NCBI GenBank assembly: GCA_052436255.1
Contig: JBQVNP010000139.1
Location: 1 to 14,279, forward strand
DNA length: 14,279 nt
Origin: Pelomonas sp052436255
Lineage (GTDB): Bacteria > Pseudomonadota > Gammaproteobacteria > Burkholderiales > Burkholderiaceae_C
Reading direction: 5' to 3'
The notes beneath the pieces are model-generated. The model searched no databases. It saw only the letters and a list, made by a program, of their open reading frames with translations, and was not told the origin of the DNA. Shown here one piece after another: positions 7,439-12,538 of the stretch (the first letter of the stretch is position 1; every line of letters starts with the position of its first letter). Both the position numbers and the translations under genes were made by a program.

Positions 7439-9868
7439 ATGAACTTCAAGCTCAGTCTCCTGGCCGCCACTGCGGCGATGGCCTGCAATCTTGCAGGCGC
7501 ACAAGTGGTCGGCTCGACCACGAGTACGGAAACCGCTGTCGGTGTGGGTGCGGCCGCGCAGCTCAACGGCACGGCCGTTGGTGCATTGTCGAATGCAGGC
7601 CTTCAAAGCGTGGCCGTAGGCGGCAACGCGAATGCTGGCTCGCAAGGCTCTGTTGCGGTCGGCGGCTGCATCAATGTGGTGTGCGTTGAAAACGGCGTCG
7701 TGGTGAATCGCCCCTTGCCGGTCGGCCAGCAGTCGACTGCGGTTGGCGGCGGCTCTCGCACTTCGGGCGACAGCTCGACGGCGCTGGGTGCGAACGCGAA
7801 CGCGTCGAATACCAATTCCGTGGCTCTCGGCGCGGGTAGCCAGACCACGCGTGACAACACGGTGGAAGTCGGCGGCCGGCAGATCACTGGCGTGGCGGCT
7901 GGTTCGGCTGGCACTGATGCTGTGAACGTCAATCAACTGAATGGCGGACTTGCCTCGACGCTCAACCAAGCCAACGCCTACACGGATGCGAAGTCCGGCC
8001 AGGCGGTGAACCAGGCCGTCAGCCAGTCGAACTCATATACGGATTCGCGCGTGACGACCACGCTGAATGATTCCAAGACCTACACCGATGCCCGTGTGAC
8101 ACAGGCGATCGACGATTCGAAGGCCTACACCGACGCCAAGGCCATCACCACGCTGAATCAAGCGAACAGCTACACCGATGCCCGCGTGACGCAGGCGATC
8201 GATGACTCGAAGGCCTACACCGACGCGAAAGCCATCACCACGCTGAACCAGGCCAACACCTATACCGACGGCAAGACGAAGTACTTCCAGGCGAATTCCA
8301 CGGGAGCGGCCTCGGTGGCCAGTGGCACGGATTCCGTGGCCGTCGGGCCAGGCACTGTCGTCTCGGGCAACAACGCGATTGCGGGCGGCAAGGGTGCCAC
8401 CGCAAGCGCCGACGACACGGTTGTTTTCGGCTCGGGCGCGCAGGGCACTGCCTCGGGTGCTGTGGCTGTCGGTGCTGGCTCGAATGCGAGCGGCGTTTCG
8501 TCCTCGGCATACGGCCAGGGCGCAACGGCATCCGGCGAAAAGAGCACGGCGCTGGGCTATCAGGCGACGGCTGTGAATGCTGGTGACGTGGCAATCGGCT
8601 CGGGCGCTACGGCGACTGGGCAGGCCGGCGTGGGCTCTGCGGTGGCCATAGGCGCGGGCAACAAAGCGACGGGTGCCGGCGCCGTGGCGATCGGCGATCC
8701 GAGTGTGGCGAACGGTACGGGTGCCGTGGCGGCCGGCTTCAACTCGATTGCGACCTCGGACGGCACAGCAGCAGGCGGCGCGGCCAATGGCGCCATCGCC
8801 ATGGGCAATGCATCCATCGCGACAGGGCAGGGCTCTGTCGCCCTGGGCAACACGTCGACGACGGGTGGAGCTGGTGGCGTGGCCATTGGCGACACCGCCA
8901 AGGCTGCGCAGACGAATGGCGTTGCGTTGGGTTCGGGTGCCTCGGCCGCCAACGCCAATGACGTTGCCCTCGGCGCCGGCTCAACCACCGCAACAGCGGT
9001 CGGCACCACGGGGACCACGCTGAACACCATCGCGTACAGTTTTGCCGGCACCGCGCCGACAAGCACTGTCAGCGTGGGGGCCGCGGGCAGCGAGCGGACC
9101 ATCACGAATGTGGCAGCTGGGCGCCTTTCTGCGGCCAGCACTGATGCGGTGAACGGTAGCCAGCTCAACGCGACGAACACGGCGCTCAATGCGCTTGGCG
9201 TCAACGTGAACACCCTGGGTTCGTCGACGGCCGCCAACTTCGGCGGTGGATCGACCTATGACTCGAAGACCGGCACCGTCTCGGCACCGGGCTACACGAT
9301 CAACGGCGTGACCTACAACAACGTCGGCAGTGCATTCGGCGCGATCGGCAGCACGCTGGCAGCGACGAACCCAAGCAACTTGCCGCCCGCATCGGCCACA
9401 GGATCGAACTCGGTTGCGATCGGCCCGGGATCGGTGGCGAACCGTGACAACAGCGTGTCTGTTGGCAGCGCTGGCACAGAACGGCAGATCACCAATGTCG
9501 CACCTGGTGTGGCACCGACGGACGCGACGAATCTGGGGCAGGTCACGGCCATGGTGGACAGAAGCTCGAATATTGGCCAGGCGTACACGGACAACCGCAT
9601 CAACGGGCTGGACGCCAAGCTGTCGAGGCGCATCGCGGGTGTTGGCGCAATCGCCATGGCGGCCTCTGCGCTGGTGCCGAATGCACGTGCTGATGGTGAT
9701 TCGAGCGTCAGCGCTGCGGTGGGCACATACGGCGGCGAGAACGCGATTGCGGTCGGCGTGAATCACTACGTGAGCAACAACGTGCTGGTGAACGCACGCG
9801 TTTCCTGGACCAGCGGTGGCAGCGCGCGAGTCGGCGCGGCTGTTGGCGTGACTTGGGGGTTCAAGTGA
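7439..9868 (+). CDS. trimeric autotransporter adhesin, YadA class
   Basis: An 809-residue protein with a short signal peptide (cleavage likely AGA/Q near residue 21; no extended signal region). The head has many SVAVG-type repeats (about 33-140 and again 283-540), as in YadA left-handed beta-roll heads. Neck motifs are TDAVNVNQL near 159 and TDAVNGSQL near 568. Between the heads, residues 181-277 form a stalk with YTD at 181, 200, 215, 230, 245, 260 and 275. A GGGSTYDSKTGTVSAPGYTI module follows the second neck. The end (about 715-809) is a YadA anchor that should form the 12-stranded trimeric barrel, but the last residues are WGFK, not a terminal aromatic. Two cysteines lie in the first head (GGCINVVCVENG). 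The start at 7439 has AGGGA seven bases upstream. Its place in a transfer block suggests donor-recipient adhesion, which is inference. Confidence 0.93.
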   Translation: MNFKLSLLAATAAMACNLAGAQVVGSTTSTETAVGVGAAAQLNGTAVGALSNAGLQSVAVGGNANAGSQGSVAVGGCINVVCVENGVVVNRPLPVGQQSTAVGGGSRTSGDSSTALGANANASNTNSVALGAGSQTTRDNTVEVGGRQITGVAAGSAGTDAVNVNQLNGGLASTLNQANAYTDAKSGQAVNQAVSQSNSYTDSRVTTTLNDSKTYTDARVTQAIDDSKAYTDAKAITTLNQANSYTDARVTQAIDDSKAYTDAKAITTLNQANTYTDGKTKYFQANSTGAASVASGTDSVAVGPGTVVSGNNAIAGGKGATASADDTVVFGSGAQGTASGAVAVGAGSNASGVSSSAYGQGATASGEKSTALGYQATAVNAGDVAIGSGATATGQAGVGSAVAIGAGNKATGAGAVAIGDPSVANGTGAVAAGFNSIATSDGTAAGGAANGAIAMGNASIATGQGSVALGNTSTTGGAGGVAIGDTAKAAQTNGVALGSGASAANANDVALGAGSTTATAVGTTGTTLNTIAYSFAGTAPTSTVSVGAAGSERTITNVAAGRLSAASTDAVNGSQLNATNTALNALGVNVNTLGSSTAANFGGGSTYDSKTGTVSAPGYTINGVTYNNVGSAFGAIGSTLAATNPSNLPPASATGSNSVAIGPGSVANRDNSVSVGSAGTERQITNVAPGVAPTDATNLGQVTAMVDRSSNIGQAYTDNRINGLDAKLSRRIAGVGAIAMAASALVPNARADGDSSVSAAVGTYGGENAIAVGVNHYVSNNVLVNARVSWTSGGSARVGAAVGVTWGFK
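8081..8260 (+). repeat. two 90-bp tandem repeats encoding stalk pentadecads
   Basis: Units 8081-8170 and 8171-8260 encode nearly identical 30-residue segments, each made of two 15-residue pieces (YTDARVTQAIDDSKA then YTDAKAITTLNQANS). DNA differences are few and mostly synonymous. The 15-residue period fits the right-handed coiled-coil stalk known from YadA. A repeat this similar could expand or contract by slippage or recombination and so change stalk length. Confidence 0.9.
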
Positions 9869-10620
9869 GCGGCGGCGTGCGCCTCGGGCGCTTTCCCTTG
9901 TTCGTCATCCTTTCCGTCGTAGCCGCAGTGAGTGTCGGATGCGGCGGCGGCGGAGGTGGCGGAGGTGGCGGCGCTGCAATGGGCATGCTGCCACTCGCCA
10001 GCACATCGGCGCCGGCGACGGCTGCTGCGCCAGCGCAGGACAGCGGCGCATCGAGCTCGACCGCTTCGCCTGTCGACTGCTCAGTGACGCTGTATGGCGA
10101 TTCAATCCTCTATGGCGGGACCAACATCACGGGGGCAGGACCTGGCCGGTTGCAGGAGCCGCCAGCGGTCGGACTGGTGAGGATGCGCCCGCTGGTGGCG
10201 GTCACTGATCGCACGGAACCTGGGGACTATGCGACGCGCCGTTTGCCCGTTTTCATGAACGACCGCATCACGTCACGCTTCGTTGTTATCGAGCACGGCC
10301 TGAACGATGCTGGCCACGATTTCGACTACGAGACGCCATTGCGGACCATGGTCCAACGGGTCAAGGCTCTTCAAAAGACAGCGATCGTGACGGGTCTTTC
10401 CCACGTGCGTGAAGGCGTCGACCAGCGAGACGCCTACGACGCGATTGCAAGCCGGGTTGCCAAGGAAGAGGGCGTTGCCTTCGCGAATTGGGGTTCTGTC
10501 CCATTCACTCGCGACAGCACCGATTTCGCTGACGACGTTCACCCAGCGCAGCCGTACTCCACGAGGCTGACAGAGCAGCTTGCGCGAACCATTGACGGCC
10601 TCGCGCCAGAGTGCCGCTAG
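9865..10620 (+). CDS. SGNH/GDSL-hydrolase lipoprotein
   Basis: A 251-residue protein read from GTG 9865, whose first bases overlap the adhesin TGA (GTGA); a G-rich stretch just upstream can serve as ribosome site. The signal peptide ends SVGC, so Cys26 is the likely lipidated residue. It is followed by ten glycines and a long Ala/Ser/Pro linker, which would hold the enzyme away from the membrane. The catalytic domain carries SGNH blocks: GDS with nucleophile Ser80, GLND with Asn147, and DDVHP with Asp223 and His226. This predicts an esterase or deacetylase acting at the cell surface or in the periplasm. The substrate is unknown. Tight coupling to the adhesin suggests that it modifies the adhesin, a surface sugar or a partner-cell ligand; that is inference. 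A TTG at 9853 could start the frame earlier but fits less well. Confidence 0.87.
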   Translation: MSGGVRLGRFPLFVILSVVAAVSVGCGGGGGGGGGGAAMGMLPLASTSAPATAAAPAQDSGASSSTASPVDCSVTLYGDSILYGGTNITGAGPGRLQEPPAVGLVRMRPLVAVTDRTEPGDYATRRLPVFMNDRITSRFVVIEHGLNDAGHDFDYETPLRTMVQRVKALQKTAIVTGLSHVREGVDQRDAYDAIASRVAKEEGVAFANWGSVPFTRDSTDFADDVHPAQPYSTRLTEQLARTIDGLAPECR

Positions 10621-10644
10621 CGAGCTGCACCGCGTCACCAGGTC

Positions 10645-10677
10645 AAGGCCGGCTTCCTTCGGGGAGTCGGCCTTTTT
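10645..10677 (+). terminator. intrinsic terminator of the plus-strand block
   Basis: A 13-bp stem (10645-10657 with 10662-10674, two G-U pairs) closes a TTCG tetraloop and runs into a T-tract (10673-10677). It lies 25 bases after the SGNH gene stop and should end the long plus-strand transcript. Confidence 0.88.
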
Positions 10678-10684
10678 CGTCGAC

Positions 10685-10704
10685 CATCGCCGCCGACGGC
10701 GATG
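10685..10704. repeat. perfect 8-bp palindrome CATCGCCG/CGGCGATG
   Basis: CATCGCCG (10685-10692) and CGGCGATG (10697-10704) flank four bases. The same CATCGCC/GGCGATG pairing recurs at 10804-10823 around one of the iteron-like motifs, so the two sites may bind the same protein. Confidence 0.6.
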
Positions 10705-10773
10705 CTGCAGGTGGATTTTGAGCGGCATGAGCTGGTGGGGCAGGGCAGGGGCCGCCGGCGTAGAGACTCGCCA

Positions 10774-10850
10774 GAAATGGCGGTGCTCGAGCAGGGTGGC
10801 CACCATCGCCATTTCGGGCGATGCTTGCCGGCACATCGGCGGAAATGGCG
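10774..10850. repeat. three iteron-like GAAATGGCG motifs
   Basis: GAAATGGCG occurs at 10774-10782 (plus), 10807-10815 (minus) and 10842-10850 (plus), so starts are 33 and 35 bases apart, about three helical turns. The match extends outward: read in the motif direction, all three are preceded by a TCG-[CG]-C element and followed by N-TG, giving an approximate consensus TCGSCNGAAATGGCGNTG. The regular spacing argues for bound protein copies on one DNA face. Plasmid iterons are usually direct repeats; here the middle copy is inverted. Confidence 0.55.
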
Positions 10851-10869
10851 TTGCAAGATCCTGAAGGCT

Positions 10870-10969
10870 TTATCCACGGACTGGCCCTGTGGGAAACCCA
10901 CCGCAACCTCGCGGATTGCACGAGGTGGGTTTTCCATAGGCGCCGCAGTCAGCGGCGGGCGGTGGATAA
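10870..10969. other. two DnaA-box-like 9-mers facing each other
   Basis: TTATCCACG (10870-10878, plus) and TTATCCACC (10961-10969, minus) each match the strong DnaA box TTATCCACA at eight of nine positions. They flank the large hairpin and lie just beside the iteron-like motifs. Together these elements resemble a vegetative origin, but no obvious A+T-rich unwinding tract and no Rep gene are present in the window. Confidence 0.4.
10890..10936 (-). terminator. 13-bp hairpin, probable terminator of the minus-strand cluster
   Basis: Arms 10890-10902 and 10924-10936 pair over 13 bp with one G-T wobble; an inner GCAA/TTGC stem (10903-10906, 10916-10919) extends it. The arms carry AAACCCACC and GGTGGGTTTT, so each strand ends in a short T run, a bidirectional terminator pattern. 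It lies downstream of the minus-strand gene ending at 11013 and could also back up the terminator at 10645. A role within a replication or transfer site cannot be excluded. Confidence 0.45.
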
Positions 10970-11012
10970 GGCTGACGGGGGGAAGGGGGCCGATCCCGCG
11001 TGATGCGGGGGG

Positions 11013-11249
11013 CTAAGCGGGGAGAAACCAGCGCTCGAAGGCTTCGAGCACACGGGGGTCGACCTCGGCGAGCGGTACGCTCGTTCTGCGCTCGATCGTC
11101 ATGGCGGCCCACAGGTCCGCCATGCGGTTTGCGTCAGGGTGCATCTTCAAATCGGTGCCCTCTGGCGGATGAGCGGCCATACAGCGGGATAGCGCCTGGT
11201 CCAGCTCGCCGAAAGTGAGCTGCTGCGGGTCGACAAGCACGGCGGACAT
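11013..11249 (-). CDS. small DUF3717-like protein
   Basis: A 78-residue soluble protein. The pattern LTFGELDQAL, then HPPEGTDLKMHPDANRMADLWAAMTIERRTSVPL, resembles small DUF3717 proteins of Burkholderiales (an N-terminal threonine-helix, then a conserved Leu-Ala-x-x-Tyr/Trp-x-x-Met segment). That family has no known function. The start at 11249 is supported by GAGGGAG eight bases upstream, and that site overlaps the stop of the preceding small gene, 13 bases away. A longer frame reaches 11393 but overlaps that gene and lacks a ribosome site. The gene is last in the minus-strand cluster that begins with mazE. The family call is by eye and tentative; the gene itself is well supported. Confidence 0.65.
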   Translation of the reverse strand: MSAVLVDPQQLTFGELDQALSRCMAAHPPEGTDLKMHPDANRMADLWAAMTIERRTSVPLAEVDPRVLEAFERWFLPA

Positions 11250-11262
11250 AGCGCCGGCTCCC

Positions 11263-11499
11263 TCAGTGGAACAGAGGGTAGAGGACGACCCGGAACAGGC
11301 CGTAGGCCACGCAGCCCACCAGCGCCAGCCCAAGCGCGCCGAGGAAGGCCGCACGGACAGTCCGGAAGAAGCCGCGGCCGACGGCCGTAGCAAACCGGAA
11401 AGGCGCGGTCAGCACCGCCAGCACGAAGGCGAGCGCGTTCCTGGCCTTCACGAGAGAAGTCCCGAAGTCGGGGTCAAGATGCAGAGTGGCACGGTTCAT
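11263..11499 (-). CDS. small two-helix membrane protein
   Basis: A 78-residue protein not recognised as any family. The N-terminal 20 residues are soluble (LHLDPDFGTSLVKAR). A hydrophobic segment at about 21-35 (NALAFVLAVLTAPF), a basic loop containing GRGFFRTVR, and a second hydrophobic segment at about 50-76 with Cys63 suggest two membrane helices. An AGGGAGAG ribosome site precedes the ATG at 11499. The gene begins 25 bases after the mazF stop and ends 13 bases before the next gene, so it should be co-transcribed with mazEF. Function is unknown; a membrane partner of the next protein, a holin-like protein or a plasmid maintenance factor are all possible. Confidence 0.7.
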   Translation of the reverse strand: MNRATLHLDPDFGTSLVKARNALAFVLAVLTAPFRFATAVGRGFFRTVRAAFLGALGLALVGCVAYGLFRVVLYPLFH

Positions 11500-11524
11500 T
11501 TTGTACTCTCCCTTTCGATGCCGG

Positions 11525-11887
11525 CTAGCAAATCGAAATGATCGCGTTCAGCCGGTCACAACACTCCTGAAAATCGGTAAGCAGTGCTTGCCCGATGGGA
11601 TGAGGCCTCGCATTCCGAGCACGCCAGTCGAAAGACTTTGGCTGGTGCGCCAGGACGTACGAAGCGGCCGTCCCTTTCTTTACCGTCAACTTCACCGCGA
11701 ACGGGTTGCCCTCGTTCATCGGTGAGTGCGTCATCGGCAAGCCAATGACGATGCCGGTCCTGTCGTTGAAAGCCTTGGTGGAAAGCACCAGCATCGGATG
11801 TTCACCAGGCATTTCGTCTCCCATGTGCGGGCTGTGGTCGATGTAGATCACGTCGCGACGATCGGGCGCCCACAACACTCCCGCCAT
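11525..11887 (-). CDS. mazF: MazF/PemK-family endoribonuclease toxin
   Basis: A 120-residue toxin expected to cleave mRNA at short sequence motifs. It aligns well by eye with E. coli MazF: RDVIYIDHSPHMGDE at the start, HPMLVLSTKAFNDRTG, GLPMTHSP containing the conserved Thr (Thr53), then LAHQPKSFDWRARNARPHPIG and a C-terminal helix. The catalytic Arg29 of E. coli MazF corresponds to His30 here (GEHPMLVLS for GHRPAVVLS). I believe a proteobacterial subfamily shares this His, but I could not check. The start at 11887 shares one base with the mazE stop (TGATG), giving translational coupling. The frame extends upstream to 12208 but would overlap all of mazE in another frame, so the short form is right. 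Confidence 0.92.
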   Translation of the reverse strand: MAGVLWAPDRRDVIYIDHSPHMGDEMPGEHPMLVLSTKAFNDRTGIVIGLPMTHSPMNEGNPFAVKLTVKKGTAASYVLAHQPKSFDWRARNARPHPIGQALLTDFQECCDRLNAIISIC

Positions 11888-12180
11888 CAAGCGACCTCGT
11901 GCGCACTGGAAGCGCCAGCCTCGACGCCGATCGGCGCAAAGGCCATTGCCTCGCCACCATGAACTGCCGGGTCGAACTTCTTGAGCATCTGCGACAGCGA
12001 CAGCTTCGGCTCGCCAAGGCGGCGCAACAGGATGCCGTCTTCGACGACCTCGACCACGACCGGCTGCCCGAGCTTGAAATGCGCGGCCTTGGCCACGGGC
12101 GACGTGATGCGGACAGCGAGGCCATTGCCCCACTCCTGCACCTTCTGCTCGACAGCGACGGGAGCTGCTTTGTTCGGCAT
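11887..12180 (-). CDS. mazE: MazE-type antitoxin, AbrB fold
   Basis: A 97-residue antitoxin. Residues about 13-54 form the AbrB/MazE swapped-hairpin DNA-binding domain: VQEWGNGLAVRITSPVAKAA, then LGQPVVVEVVEDGILLRRL. The remainder (SLSQMLKKFDPAVHGGEAMA and following) is the flexible part that would wrap around MazF. It should neutralise the toxin and repress the shared promoter. The ATG at 12180 follows AGGAG at six bases. The gene is first in the minus-strand cluster and overlaps mazF by one base. It diverges from the VbhA gene across a 113-base intergenic region, so MazE binding could also affect that side. Confidence 0.92.
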   Translation of the reverse strand: MPNKAAPVAVEQKVQEWGNGLAVRITSPVAKAAHFKLGQPVVVEVVEDGILLRRLGEPKLSLSQMLKKFDPAVHGGEAMAFAPIGVEAGASSAHEVA

Positions 12181-12207
12181 GCTTGACTCCTAGAAAATGT
12201 TGAGACA

Positions 12208-12236
12208 AGTATAAACTTTTCCGTTCGATGTAGCAA
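12208..12236 (-). promoter_or_regulatory. sigma-70-like promoter of the mazEF cluster
   Basis: On the minus strand, TTGCTA (12231-12236) and TATACT (12208-12213) are separated by 17 bases and match the -35 and -10 consensus at 4/6 and 5/6. The -10 lies 28 bases before the mazE start. A small inverted repeat, CAACG (12234-12238) with CGTTG (12247-12251), overlaps the -35 and could be part of the MazE operator. Confidence 0.65.
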
Positions 12237-12254
12237 CGCGTAGATACGTTGGCA

Positions 12255-12263
12255 TGGTAAAAT
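12255..12263 (+). promoter_or_regulatory. extended -10 element before the VbhA-Fic genes
   Basis: TGGTAAAAT (12255-12263) fits the extended -10 form TG-N-TATAAT with one mismatch. It lies 31 bases before the VbhA start at 12294. No matching -35 is seen, which is usual for extended -10 promoters. Confidence 0.4.
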
Positions 12264-12293
12264 TGCGCTCAAACTACCGTCATGGAGGACGTT

Positions 12294-12536
12294 ATGGGCA
12301 CGAAGGCAGAACGCCAGTACGCGATGACTCAGGCGCTCGCGAACACTCGCATCGAGGGACACAAGCCGACTCCCGAATTTCTCGCTGACGCAGCGGCCGT
12401 CGTCGAAGGCAAGCTGACGTACGACCAGGCGGTGAAAGCAAGCGCTGCGCGCGCGACGGGCCGAACCCGCACCCATGAAGACACGCCGCCACTGGCGGCA
12501 GCTCGACCGAAGGTGGCCACCGCTCGGGGGCGCTGA
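12294..12536 (+). CDS. vbhA: VbhA-type antitoxin of a Fic toxin
   Basis: An 80-residue protein. The segment ALANTRIEGHKPTPEFLADAA, followed by VVEGKLTYDQAV, lines up with VbhA of Bartonella (ALASQRLEGLEPDPQVVAQ and following), covering the inhibitory helix whose Glu blocks ATP positioning in the Fic active site. The usual Ser/Thr of the [S/T]xxxE[G/N] motif is Asn here (N-T-R-I-E-G). A basic tail rich in Thr/Ala/Arg follows. I chose ATG 12294 because GGAGG (12284-12288) is five bases upstream; ATG 12282 overlaps that site. The stop is two bases before the Fic start, as expected for a toxin-antitoxin pair. Confidence 0.87.
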   Translation: MGTKAERQYAMTQALANTRIEGHKPTPEFLADAAAVVEGKLTYDQAVKASAARATGRTRTHEDTPPLAAARPKVATARGR

Positions 12537-12538
12537 TC

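Larger units (their letters stand above)
10621..11012. other. convergent intergenic region rich in repeats, candidate cis-acting locus
   Basis: These 392 bases lie between a gene ending at 10620 on the plus strand and one ending at 11013 on the minus strand. I see no coding frame with a ribosome site or family motif. Besides the terminator, the region holds an 8-bp palindrome, three iteron-like motifs, two DnaA-box-like 9-mers and a large hairpin, each listed separately. Because no neighbouring gene needs a promoter here, these ordered motifs more likely serve replication, partition or transfer than transcription control. No rep or par gene is in the window to confirm this. Confidence 0.5.

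Noticed and set aside
8081..8260. Regular repeats considered as a CRISPR or intergenic repeat array
   Set aside because: They stay in frame, encode a coiled-coil stalk with 15-residue period and have no variable spacers.
10856..10867. ATCCTG at 10858-10863, similar to the IncP-type nick core
   Set aside because: The base after the nick does not fit the usual pyrimidine, no matching oriT inverted repeat precedes it and no relaxase gene is adjacent; a six-base match is expected by chance.
10642..11016. Several overlapping frames of 60-104 codons in the convergent intergenic region
   Set aside because: They overlap each other on both strands, lack ribosome sites, and cross the terminator and repeat motifs.
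12282..12293. ATG 12282 as the VbhA start
   Set aside because: The GGAGG ribosome site begins within this codon's neighbourhood and is correctly spaced for ATG 12294.
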